Shown here piece by piece: positions 57,601 through 64,000 of a stretch of DNA of 64,000 nt. The notes under the pieces were generated by a model. The model saw nothing but the letters and a program-made list of their open reading frames with translations, had not been told where the DNA came from and searched no databases. The stretch is taken from assembly GCF_900108585.1 (NCBI RefSeq), contig NZ_UESZ01000001.1:1798001-1862000 (forward strand), written 5' to 3'. This stretch comes from Branchiibius hedensis. GTDB taxonomy: Bacteria > Actinomycetota > Actinomycetes > Actinomycetales > Dermatophilaceae. A program made the position numbers and the translations under genes. Numbering within the stretch: position 1 is the first letter of the stretch; each line of letters begins with the position of its first letter.

Positions 57601-58688
57601 ACCTCAAAAAGTCGGACGGCATTCTGGACCCTTTGCGGTTCACTCAGAATGTCCAGGCGGGCCTGGAGTTCGCGTCCTCGATGCTGCTGCAAGTGGCACC
57701 TTGGGATAAGCCCGCCAAACAGTTCGAGACCGAGTTGATGGTCGCGCTCGACTACGGCGTAAAAGAAGGCGCGACGTGCATCGGCCAGGCGTTGAAGCTC
57801 GCTCAGGACGCGGGTAAGGCCAGCGAGGAACTGGTCAAGCCGGTGCTGGACCTTGCGAACGTCAGTGCACTGTTCTCCGCCATCGTCGGTCGTGACCCGC
57901 AGACTAAGGGGTTGGCTGTCGCCGACGGAATCACCCTCATCATGGTCGGCGACACCAATCTCGAACTTCCGCCGATGGGACAGCCTCCGTCGACGTTGCA
58001 GCAGCGCATCGCGGTCGGCCTGGTCCGGATGATGGTGTTCGGCTCAGCGATGGCGCTGACCGGTCGCCGCGGTGTGCTGCACTTCGACGAGGCGTGGATC
58101 GCAACACTCGCCGGCCCCGACGAGTTGGACCGACTTGGGCGACTTGCCCGTTCCCAGCAGGTGTTGCCGGTGCTCTACACCCAGCGCGTCACCGACGTCG
58201 TGAAAATCGGCTTGGCCGGGTACATCAGCCGCGGGCTGATCATGCACCTCAAAGACGAGTCCGAGGCGCGGGCCGCGTGTGAGTTGTTCAAGCTGGAGCC
58301 GACGCCCGAGCGAATCAACCGGATCACCGCTTCGGAGCGGTCCGGCGGCGGGTCAAGTGAGTCCAAAGAGGGCGCCCTGAACTGGAACAGCTTCAAGGCG
58401 CTGTTCAAGCCAGACCCACGCGACCCATCCAAACGAATCAACGTGCGTGGCTCCGTCGGTATCCACGTAGACCTACACGGTCGCGCGGTGCCCGTGGTGC
58501 AGGACCTGCCGCCGGAGTTCTTGGAGATGACCTCGACCAACCCAGAAGACATCCGTCGCCGCACGGAGCGGATGGCTGCCCTGGAAGCGTCCCGCCAGGC
58601 AGCGCTGGAGCGTCACGACCTGCCCGGGTTCGACAGCGAGGCTGACGCCGACGACTTGGTCGTCGACGACGTGTTCAGCCTCTCCTAG
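54597..58688 (+). CDS. VirB4-like T4SS ATPase containing an intein
   Basis: 1363 aa including a 486-residue intein; 877 aa after splicing. GAGGCAGG precedes ATG 54597. N-extein: unrecognised ~430 residues then the P-loop AGATGSGKSLSML just before the intein. The intein interrupts VVVDPK^TGSDHSP, a conserved loop after the Walker A strand. C-extein: Walker B VLHFDEAWIATLAG and VLYTQRVTDVV, RGLIMHLKD, all typical of VirB4/TrbE. VirB4 energises substrate transfer and pilus or channel assembly at the membrane. Without splicing the ATPase core is split, so splicing is needed for function. A terminator hairpin follows. Confidence 0.88.
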   Translation: MATKTTPKRMNRPFTDTVPDWPTAVKQVYNSGLVISIDNDVWLYRRCPMGPVTSAITEDDALRVGQPIFDALVEIEGLTRTAVKSRRFSKNNYREFHMLLVNVPQRYVPDDDQPLKGFLSRQFSDAITYRRELLVGVKLRNSAFRSGWRQSVDVFYEALTLQNVGVQLPEYAADYRRVDAALTRAGLMVATRAEMHLADSWWNLGANPDVPYLVHSDHLHMFTSTTSMTEAARLEKADVDCREPEWSDLHNHHSLGFVGFDTFNYNWRDVKSLETNFVVELVRQGAMAVSFRGKVEPTAITRNELRTGRRRIRADITEAQAQGAMDRQEQEDKQAAIEQMESLYSSATLHLPTVIDASIVAALNGSLDGSYDVAGLTRTVKLSNLVERQEKALAEMMMGSQVRCNPLLRDLPATAMAFTGAPDLAVCGDTTGALLGFTEHDKQPVYISNDAASVGDALPIFLVAGATGSGKSLSMLNMAYQWAQAGIPQVVVDPKLLRLETRIPTPSGWTTMRDVQVGDRVIGRDGQPCNVVHKSKVFQPDEVTMFRFEFDDGQVLFADLQHEWVVATPKGRSAIANGRGMSVDELREASRKLTAAVSDLDGAAAHTTTDLLRRAQSLGVHRWMAAHQLSADLERAGVSFRSDPGRRRKTRWWEPSVAFKAMAAQVFNEAEMGSQHWQVATTEDLLRRLENQGNGRRQTYFATPVAAAIEGQHANLPVDPYLLGAWLGDGYRKAGSICAGASDAAEMHKLLQECWPRPITETVEQEGRVSLFGFPRAEDRCNYGHFNSWVPTVKDSKRCYACGTSKKDLTTATNLTLGHQLGRAGLIGNKRIPMEYLRASANQRLALLQGLMDTDGTVKRKRGECKITLSRKVLAEDVLTLIRSLGFKAHWHVERAVAVSRDLGGNAVRKVYGETYSITFQPHRPVFRLPRKLEVQPKPGFRAQFAYIKSITPVESEKGQCIRVDSPDHTYLVEDFLVTHNTGSDHSPTVLAAGGQVATFDDLKKSDGILDPLRFTQNVQAGLEFASSMLLQVAPWDKPAKQFETELMVALDYGVKEGATCIGQALKLAQDAGKASEELVKPVLDLANVSALFSAIVGRDPQTKGLAVADGITLIMVGDTNLELPPMGQPPSTLQQRIAVGLVRMMVFGSAMALTGRRGVLHFDEAWIATLAGPDELDRLGRLARSQQVLPVLYTQRVTDVVKIGLAGYISRGLIMHLKDESEARAACELFKLEPTPERINRITASERSGGGSSESKEGALNWNSFKALFKPDPRDPSKRINVRGSVGIHVDLHGRAVPVVQDLPPEFLEMTSTNPEDIRRRTERMAALEASRQAALERHDLPGFDSEADADDLVVDDVFSLS
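56082..57539 (+). other. Class-3-type intein with LAGLIDADG homing endonuclease
   Basis: 486 residues. Block A LRLETRIPTPSGWTTM begins with Leu1 instead of Cys/Ser. Block B ADLQHEW has His67 and Trp69. LAGLIDADG motifs: LLGAWLGDGY (~227) and LLQGLMDTDG (~352). Block F has Cys466 (GQCIRVDSPDHTYL) and block G ends THN before Thr+1. Noncanonical residue 1 with the W-C-T set defines class 3 inteins, where the block F cysteine starts splicing. Confidence 0.87.
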
Positions 58689-58691
58689 TTC

Positions 58692-58734
58692 GGTGCGGCG
58701 GGGCATCTTCGTGGTGGTCGAGCCCCGCCGCACC
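58692..58734 (+). terminator. Strong GC hairpin, probable terminator
   Basis: GGTGCGGCGGGGC and GCCCCGCCGCACC form a 13-bp perfect stem just after the VirB4-like stop. No U-tract. Confidence 0.7.
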
Positions 58735-58784
58735 ATCGCCGAGGCGCCGTCCCGCCACGGCTGGTCGCCGGCAGTATGAACATG

Positions 58785-58795
58785 CGTCGCACCGT
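58785..58795 (+). promoter_or_regulatory. Signal I element
   Basis: CGTCGCACCGT, 6 nt before ATG 58802. Confidence 0.65.
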
Positions 58796-58801
58796 GAAGT
58801 C

Positions 58802-59962
58802 ATGGAGTTGGACGCTGCCGCGAGGAGTTTGTGCCTAACCGTCCCTGTTGACGCTCTGGCGCTGCTGGATCTTGCGTTGCGCAGCGCAACCGTGTCGCGT
58901 CGGGTCACCTCAGGTGCCCTGCGATGCTCGTTAGCCGCGCCTCATTCGGGTTGGGGTGTCGACGATTACGCCACCGAACTAAGGGATCGGCTCGCGCTGG
59001 CGCTGTCGACCGCGATCGTTGGCACCAGGGGCAAACCGGCCACGCTAGATGTTGCCGCGATCGCTGCGGGTGGTTCGTTCGCGGCGTGGTTGGACCGGTT
59101 GACCACGAAGATCGTGCACGACTGGTCGGTGAACCTGATTCGGCGGCCGGTGCGTCGGAGCATCCCGACCGACCCTGCTCTGCTGCCTGCGCCGGCGCAC
59201 TCGTTGAGCGCGGTTCCCGACGATCCCGACGAGGTAGTCCCGGAAGCGATCATGCGGGGGCTGGATCGTTCGTTCAGTTCGCTGCGCGGAAGCGCCCGGA
59301 TCCTACGACTGGCACAGGCGTTGGAGCGCGGGTTGCAGTTGGCTCCGATGGCTCGCCCGGCGTTCGACTCGGCGCAGCGCCGGGCGGCTTTCCTGGCGTG
59401 GCTGGAAACGGACGGCTCAAAACCCGCCGTGCAGGCGGTGTTGCGGGCGTTGTTGTTGGGGCGTGACCCAGCCCACGCAGCGGCCGGTCTGCTGGATGAC
59501 ACGGACCGGGACAACGTCGGGTTGGTGGAGTCGATGGTCTCCGAACACACCCGGTCCCAACTGGACCATCTGCTCAGTCACCAGCACAACGTGTGCAAGA
59601 CGCTGATGCAAGCTGCGGCCACCCCGACGCCGTTGCCGCGCCAGTCCACGATTGACGCGATGGTCGCTTTGCTGAACCGTGCCGACCATCGAGCCGGGCC
59701 GCGCCTGTGCCGACGACTGGTGACCACCTGGGCGCACGATCGCGCCGACCTGTCCGTGTCGCAGTGGCGCGATCCGAACGCACGCGAGAAGAACCAGCTC
59801 CAGGCGAGCCTGGACCGCACGGCGTATCAGAAGGCAGCGCAGCGTGTGTCGGAAGCGAGTGGGTGCATGCACGGGTGGACGCCGGAGCAGTTCTCCCACC
59901 ACCTGCAGTCATTGTTCGACGAGGTGGAGTCGGCCGAACTCGTTGCGGCAGAGGCCGGTTAG
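58802..59962 (+). CDS. Hypothetical helical protein
   Basis: 386 aa. Nearly all-helical, Arg/Ala/Leu-rich. Segments FAAWLDRLTTKIVHDWSVNLIRR and LRGSARILRLAQALERGLQ hint at DNA- or sigma-like helices, but no family can be assigned; TLDVAAIAAGG precedes them. The C-terminus (GWTPEQFSHHLQSLFDEVE) is amphipathic. Transcribed from Signal I within the T4SS region and terminated convergently with the 59959 gene (4-nt overlap of stops). Confidence 0.6.
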   Translation: MELDAAARSLCLTVPVDALALLDLALRSATVSRRVTSGALRCSLAAPHSGWGVDDYATELRDRLALALSTAIVGTRGKPATLDVAAIAAGGSFAAWLDRLTTKIVHDWSVNLIRRPVRRSIPTDPALLPAPAHSLSAVPDDPDEVVPEAIMRGLDRSFSSLRGSARILRLAQALERGLQLAPMARPAFDSAQRRAAFLAWLETDGSKPAVQAVLRALLLGRDPAHAAAGLLDDTDRDNVGLVESMVSEHTRSQLDHLLSHQHNVCKTLMQAAATPTPLPRQSTIDAMVALLNRADHRAGPRLCRRLVTTWAHDRADLSVSQWRDPNAREKNQLQASLDRTAYQKAAQRVSEASGCMHGWTPEQFSHHLQSLFDEVESAELVAAEAG

Positions 59963-60249
59963 CCTCGGAGGTCTCGGCGGACTTGGTCCAGGATTTCGCT
60001 GGACACCGCCCACAAACGCCAGGCCAGCACACCAGCGCAGCACGCAGCGAACGCGATGCACGCTCCGCCGAACCACCAGTCGCCGACGCTGAGCTGCCGT
60101 CCTGGCGGCAGGAAGCCCAGCCCGATCCCGTACACCACAGCGCCGAACCACCAGATCACGCTCGTTGGAACGGCGCGGGGCCGCGGGTCGTCGCAGTGCC
60201 GGTGTTCGACGCTGCAGGACGCCTTCGAGCAGCAACGGTGTTCATCCAC
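59959..60249 (-). CDS. Small Cys-rich two-TM membrane protein
   Basis: 96 aa from GTG 60249, 7 nt after a minus-strand Signal I. N-terminus CCSKASCSVEHRHCDD is Cys/His-rich and may bind metal; two hydrophobic segments at ~30-48 and ~56-78 (IAFAACCAGVLAWRLWAV). Divergent from the wall hydrolase gene at 60327. Function unknown. Confidence 0.55.
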   Translation of the reverse strand: MDEHRCCSKASCSVEHRHCDDPRPRAVPTSVIWWFGAVVYGIGLGFLPPGRQLSVGDWWFGGACIAFAACCAGVLAWRLWAVSSEILDQVRRDLRG

Positions 60250-60256
60250 GACGATG

Positions 60257-60267
60257 ACGGTGCGACG
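60257..60267 (-). promoter_or_regulatory. Signal I element
   Basis: Minus-strand 11-mer, 7 nt before GTG 60249; back to back with the Signal II promoter at 60291. Confidence 0.55.
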
Positions 60268-60290
60268 GGCCGCCGGGTGCTGGTACCGCC

Positions 60291-60319
60291 ACCCTGCGGT
60301 TTGACACCTGGCCCATGTA
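60291..60319 (+). promoter_or_regulatory. Signal II promoter
   Basis: ACCCTG (60291), 17 nt, CATGTA (60314-60319), then 7 nt to GTG 60327. Confidence 0.7.
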
Positions 60320-60326
60320 GATAGGT

Positions 60327-62504
60327 GTGAGCGAACTTCCCGCACCGAAACCGAAAGCCCCCTCGTCGGGGCCCGGCGGTTCCGGTGTGTCGTCCGTCGC
60401 TGGCGGGAAGGCACTGACCGACCCCTCGAAGATTCTGAGCAAGGCGCGCGAGTCGATCAACTCGGCGCGTCAGGACGCCGGCGGTTCACCAGCTTCGAGT
60501 TCCAAAACCGGCGTCGCCGGGTCGGTCAAGTCGGTCGCGGCCAGCGCTGCGCAAGGTGCCGCGGGCGGTGACACCGTCTCCAAGGCTCTCGGTGGCGGTG
60601 CGCAGGGTGCCATCTACTCCGGTGTGAAGTCCGCGCTGTCAAAGGAGAACCGTGGCAACACGGCAAAGGTCGCTGCGCTGGCTGTCGCGCCCATGGCCGT
60701 GCCGTTCGTGGTGGTGTTCGTGGCGTTGGCCATGGTCGTCACGATGCTGTCGGCGACGGCGTCGTCCTCATCCGGCTCCGCCATCTCCACCTCGATCAAC
60801 GCCGCGAAAGGTGCCGGAGTAACCCAATCGCAGTTCGCCCAGTACGTCGACCTGCAGTCGCAGACGAACGTGCCGTGGCAGATCTTGGCGGCCTTGTACC
60901 AGTCGCAATCCGCTGGGGGCGGCGCGTGCTCGACGACCCCTTCACCGTCGAGCACCCCGACCTCATCGGCTAGCGCAGCGGCGTCCACCTCATCGGTCAG
61001 TTCCACCACCGGTGCGACATGTGACGACTCGAAGTTCGTCTCTGCCTGGCAGGTTCCGACGGAGGGTTTGTCCTCGGCCCAGGTCGCTGACTTCAAGAAG
61101 AACACTCGCTCATCGACGGCCTGGGTCGCCCAGCATCTGCAGTCCGCGATGTACGACGATCCGACCCGTTCGGACTACATGACGTTGTCTGCTGGTTTGC
61201 GGGTTGCTCCCGGCAGCGGAAGTAAACGCAGCATCGACTCTGACGACCCTGGCGCTCAGGCGACTCAGCAGGCGTGGACGGGTGCCATCGCCAGCCTTCC
61301 GTTGGGGGGCATGTCTCCCGCAAAGGCGCAGTCGGTGTTCCAGACCGCATTGGCCTGGTACCTGGGCAATTCGGCACCGCCCGGGTGTGACGTAACCACC
61401 GGCACTGTCCAGAACGTCAGTGACCCGACCGCGACGAGCACTGGCACGCCAAGCGCGACACCGAGCTCGGCGGCCAGCACGTCACCGACCGGCACGGGGC
61501 TGACCGTGCCGCCGGTGGGTACGTGGCCGCGACGTAACTCCCTGAACAACCCGCCGCTGCCGATCCCAGCGGATTTCGCGGCACTCTACAAAGCGGCCGC
61601 GGCCAAGTACGGGCTGCCGTGGTCGATTTTGGCCGGTATCGGAATGATCGAGACCGGCCACGGCAGCATCGTGTCGTCCAGCCCGACGGGTGCTGCTGGG
61701 CCGATGGCGTTCTTGCCTACCGCGTGGGCGGAGTACGGCGTGCTCGCACCCGGCCACACCGGTAGCCCGAACCGCCTCGATCCCGCTGACGCCATCTACT
61801 CGGCCGGCAACCTGGTCAGCCAGTTGGTCAAGCAGAAAGGCAGCATCGAGAACGCGTTGCTGCAATACGGTGGCGGCGGTGCCGGGTGGTACGTGGGTGA
61901 CGTCCTCTACTACGCCGGTCAGTACGACTCCGGCGCTGTCGGCACCGGCGGTGTGGACTCGTGCAGCGGCGGCTCCTTCGGCATCGGTGAAGGCACCGAA
62001 GCGACTTGCGGCGACGGCAACTCCCGCGGCTTGCCCGATGGCGCGCTCGTGTACGCGGCGAACTGCTGGTACGGCGGGTTGGGCGTTCCGATCTACGCCA
62101 ACGGCGGGTCGGTGCACGGCACCCACTGGCAGTGCACCGAACTTGTTCGTCGGTTTTGGAAGGCGAAAGGTTGGGCGCCGCAGAACTGGACCGGCGGCGT
62201 CGGGAAGACCTTGTGGAACTGGCGAACGCCTGCCGGGGCCATCTCCGAACCGCAGGGGGCGATCACCAAGTTGGCGGCCGGAGACATTCTGTCGATGGCC
62301 TGGGGCAGCACTTCGACCGGCCACGTTGGGATCGTGAACTTCATCAAGCAGACAGGACCGGGACAGTGGCGCGTGCAGATGGCAAGCCAGAACACACCGC
62401 AGGCGATGTGGTACGGGACTTGGGATGGCAAGTCGGTGACGATGGACTTCAACGGGTTCCCCGTGACCGGTGTGATGCACCACCTCGCGCAGGGCGAATC
62501 GTGA
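60327..62504 (+). CDS. Bifunctional SLT-CHAP peptidoglycan hydrolase of the T4SS (VirB1/TcpG-like)
   Basis: 725 aa, GTG start. Ser/Ala/Gly-rich cytoplasmic N-terminus (~1-110), one membrane segment at ~115-140 (MAVPFVVVFVALAMVVTML), a variable linker with Cys/Thr/Ser tracts, a soluble lytic transglycosylase-like domain at ~425-530 (LPWSILAGIGMIETGHG with catalytic Glu; GAAGPMAFLPTAWAEYG; DPADAIYSAGNLV), and a C-terminal CHAP domain at ~580-715 (HWQCTELVRRFW with Cys; STGHVGIVNFI with His). Gram-positive T4SS use such two-domain enzymes to open the wall for the channel. Confidence 0.88.
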   Translation: MSELPAPKPKAPSSGPGGSGVSSVAGGKALTDPSKILSKARESINSARQDAGGSPASSSKTGVAGSVKSVAASAAQGAAGGDTVSKALGGGAQGAIYSGVKSALSKENRGNTAKVAALAVAPMAVPFVVVFVALAMVVTMLSATASSSSGSAISTSINAAKGAGVTQSQFAQYVDLQSQTNVPWQILAALYQSQSAGGGACSTTPSPSSTPTSSASAAASTSSVSSTTGATCDDSKFVSAWQVPTEGLSSAQVADFKKNTRSSTAWVAQHLQSAMYDDPTRSDYMTLSAGLRVAPGSGSKRSIDSDDPGAQATQQAWTGAIASLPLGGMSPAKAQSVFQTALAWYLGNSAPPGCDVTTGTVQNVSDPTATSTGTPSATPSSAASTSPTGTGLTVPPVGTWPRRNSLNNPPLPIPADFAALYKAAAAKYGLPWSILAGIGMIETGHGSIVSSSPTGAAGPMAFLPTAWAEYGVLAPGHTGSPNRLDPADAIYSAGNLVSQLVKQKGSIENALLQYGGGGAGWYVGDVLYYAGQYDSGAVGTGGVDSCSGGSFGIGEGTEATCGDGNSRGLPDGALVYAANCWYGGLGVPIYANGGSVHGTHWQCTELVRRFWKAKGWAPQNWTGGVGKTLWNWRTPAGAISEPQGAITKLAAGDILSMAWGSTSTGHVGIVNFIKQTGPGQWRVQMASQNTPQAMWYGTWDGKSVTMDFNGFPVTGVMHHLAQGES

Positions 62505-63127
62505 TGCGCCGCAGAGCCGTTGGATCGTGCGCGGCCGCAGTGGCAGCCGCTGTGTTGCTCGCGGCGTGCAGTGATTCCGGCGAACCCGCTGCCCGGACGA
62601 CGTCGAGCGCGGCCGTGACATCTAGCGCCTCCAGTGTGGCGTCGTCTGCTGTCACAGCCACGGGCGCGCCGGTTCGGTCCACGTCGGCTTCCTCAGCGTC
62701 ACCGTCCACCTCGACCTCGCACATTGCGCCGTCGCCGTCGCAAAGCGAGACCGATCCCGACTACCCACCGCCGCAGAGCGCAAGTCAGGTACCCCCGCCG
62801 CCGCAGGCGACGACAGCGTTGGTGTCCAAGTTCGTGACAGCGCTGGGCCACACCGCCGGTGTTGGCCGCAAGGCGTGGACGGACGCGCTGACTCCGTTGT
62901 GCTCGACGGAGTTCGGCAACCAGTTGGCCTTGGGCTCGCCCGATGAGATTCCTGACCAGACAGTCACCGGCGCGCCCCGGCTGGTCGGGACCAATCCGCT
63001 GCTTGATGCGGCGTTCTTCGTACCCACCACCAAGGGCGGCTTCACCGTCTGGGTTGACTACAGCACTCCCCCAGGCAAAGTCACCGGTGCCCTACCTGGG
63101 GAGCACGCTCTGGACGACCGGACGTGA
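62504..63127 (+). CDS. Lipoprotein, T4SS-associated
   Basis: 207 aa from ATG 62504, in a TGATG overlap with the hydrolase stop. Signal peptide with lipobox LAAC (Cys22), a Ser/Thr/Pro-rich linker (~25-100), then a folded domain (~105-207: VSKFVTALGHTAGVGRKAW, LTPLCSTEFGNQLALG, AAFFVPTTKGGFTVWVDY) with the flavour of an NTF2-like TcpC C-terminal domain. Probably a channel-stabilising lipoprotein outside the membrane; the fold assignment is tentative. Confidence 0.72.
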   Translation: MRRRAVGSCAAAVAAAVLLAACSDSGEPAARTTSSAAVTSSASSVASSAVTATGAPVRSTSASSASPSTSTSHIAPSPSQSETDPDYPPPQSASQVPPPPQATTALVSKFVTALGHTAGVGRKAWTDALTPLCSTEFGNQLALGSPDEIPDQTVTGAPRLVGTNPLLDAAFFVPTTKGGFTVWVDYSTPPGKVTGALPGEHALDDRT

Positions 63128-63146
63128 GGGCTGGAACGGTAACTCG

Positions 63147-63175
63147 ACCCTGGGTCAACAGTTATGGCCCATGTA
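63147..63175 (+). promoter_or_regulatory. Signal II promoter
   Basis: ACCCTG, 17 nt, CATGTA, 7 nt, ATG 63183. Confidence 0.72.
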
Positions 63176-63182
63176 GGAAGGT

Positions 63183-63812
63183 ATGAGCATCTTGAACCTG
63201 AACCGTACCGGCGCGTCCGCCGGGCTGGCCCTGACCGCGGCCACGCTGCTATCCGGTGCGACCGTTGCCTTCTCCCCGATCGCGTCGGCGGCCACACTGG
63301 TCAACCCGACTGCGCCGTCGTTCACTGACTCGTGCGGGTCTACCAGCGACACGTACACGATCCCGGTGACCACCGGTGTCGACTACTACGACGCCGGGGT
63401 GAAGGTGAACGCCGGTATCCGCAAGGTCGACCCGTCCAGCCCCTTCGTGCAGATTTTCGCGGTCGCTCAGCCGGGGTACGTCCTGAGCCAGTCGGCGTCC
63501 TGGAGCCACCTGTTCAACACCGGCAGCAAGGACAGTGACACCGGATGCGTGGCGAAGACGACCGCCGCTCCGACCAATTCGATCCCAGCGCTGCCGACGG
63601 CCACCGGCACCACCAGCGCGCCGTCGCCCAGCAGCACCATGAAGACGTTGCCGCACACCGGGTTCGAGGCGGACAGCTACATGGCTGCCGCTGGCGTGAC
63701 CGGTCTTGGCGCGCTGGCTCTTGGTGGTGCAGCGATCGGTGTCGGCCGCCGCAAGAACAACGGCCGACACAGCGTCGGCGCGGTTGACGACCAGCCGGCC
63801 GGTAAGGACTGA
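63183..63812 (+). CDS. Sortase-anchored (LPxTG-type) surface protein
   Basis: 209 aa. Signal peptide ~1-34 (cleavage near ASA-A). Mature part with DSCGSTSDTYTIPVTTGVDY and two likely disulfide cysteines, a Pro/Thr/Ser linker, then the sorting signal LPHTGFEADS, a hydrophobic stretch (MAAAGVTGLGALALGGAAIG) and GRRKNNGR. Sortase would attach it to peptidoglycan. Transcribed from Signal II with the transfer genes, so it may act in cell-cell contact during mating. Confidence 0.85.
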   Translation: MSILNLNRTGASAGLALTAATLLSGATVAFSPIASAATLVNPTAPSFTDSCGSTSDTYTIPVTTGVDYYDAGVKVNAGIRKVDPSSPFVQIFAVAQPGYVLSQSASWSHLFNTGSKDSDTGCVAKTTAAPTNSIPALPTATGTTSAPSPSSTMKTLPHTGFEADSYMAAAGVTGLGALALGGAAIGVGRRKNNGRHSVGAVDDQPAGKD

Positions 63813-63815
63813 GTC

Positions 63816-63998
63816 ATGGGCTTGTTCAGCCGCCGCGAGCAGATCTCGAAGGGAAGCCCCGTGGACCGCAACGTCTACTCCGCGCAAATCGAAGACCCGA
63901 CGACCGGCGAAGTCACCGAGATCACTGCCGCCTCAGAGGCTGAGCTCGATAGCCGGATTGACGACGCGGTCGCGTCGGCGTACCCGGAACCGGTCTAG
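63816..63998 (+). CDS. Small acidic protein
   Basis: 60 aa, 3 nt after the LPxTG gene, hence same operon. MGLFSRREQISKG start, then a beta-hairpin-like YSAQIEDPTTGEVTEIT and an acidic helix. No recognised family; cytoplasmic. Confidence 0.55.
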   Translation: MGLFSRREQISKGSPVDRNVYSAQIEDPTTGEVTEITAASEAELDSRIDDAVASAYPEPV

Positions 63999-64000
63999 TT

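Noticed and set aside
58692-58734. Attenuator or riboswitch after the VirB4-like gene
   Set aside because: A single long GC stem with no conserved secondary elements is better explained as a terminator.
1-64000. tRNA, rRNA or CRISPR loci
   Set aside because: None was recognised when reading either strand; short structured RNAs cannot be excluded without a covariance search.

Overview
The window is a high-GC actinobacterial sequence that reads as most of a conjugative plasmid or an integrative conjugative element. Lineage markers are a WhiB-type iron-sulfur regulator, TcpC-like and VirB4-like transfer genes, Gram-positive wall hydrolases, an LPxTG-type surface protein, an FtsK-type ATPase, and GTG starts with many 4-nt ATGA/GTGA overlaps. 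I cannot name the species.

Layout. 1-4611 (-): a Type ISP-like restriction/helicase/methylase polypeptide running off the left edge. 4.7-10.7 kb: small accessory operons (secreted HNH nuclease, J-like protein, DprA-like protein, nucleotidyltransferase, VanY-like peptidase, membrane proteins). 10.7-12.3 kb: a TnpB element with hairpin ends. 12.3-32.2 kb: twelve genes whose products share an almost identical ~30-residue N-terminal tag (consensus M-S/T-T-V-D-A-S-G-A-I-H-G-S-D-G-K-F-A-G-H) joined to different bodies, one an ArdC-like antirestriction/metallopeptidase protein. Many are preceded by a translationally coupled 28-41 aa leader ORF. Nine of them, with an FtsK-like ATPase, form one ~11 kb minus-strand polycistron (16-27.4 kb). 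27.4-33.7 kb: tyrosine recombinase, NucS-like nuclease, WhiB and TIR proteins. 33.7-37.8 kb: coupling-protein ATPase and a relaxase-like protein. 37.8-38.7 kb: a gene-poor region with spaced repeats (oriT or regulatory candidate). 39-43.7 kb: secreted CHAP protein and TOPRIM-SF3 primase-helicase (Rep candidate). 44.8-45.95 kb: a palindrome-rich, AT-rich gap that is the best replication-origin candidate. 46-49.4 kb: a coupled operon with ParA/CpaE-like, mIHF-like and sigma-factor-like genes. 49.4-52.6 kb: RecB-like nuclease and small genes. 52.6-64 kb: the mating-channel genes, including a VirB4-like ATPase interrupted by a 486-residue class-3-type intein, an SLT-CHAP wall hydrolase, a lipoprotein and a sortase substrate.

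Two DNA signals organise expression. Signal I is the 11-mer CGTCGCACCGT, present about 21 times and usually exactly 6-7 nt before a start codon; it precedes replication, regulatory and accessory genes. Signal II is ACCCTG-(17/18 nt)-CATGTA-(7 nt)-RTG, present five times, before the coupling protein, the T4SS genes, the wall genes and the FtsK-like ATPase that heads the tagged-protein polycistron. Both look like promoters for leaderless mRNAs. Signal II ties the tagged proteins to the conjugation regulon, which supports (but does not prove) the idea that the tag marks proteins delivered into the recipient with the DNA.
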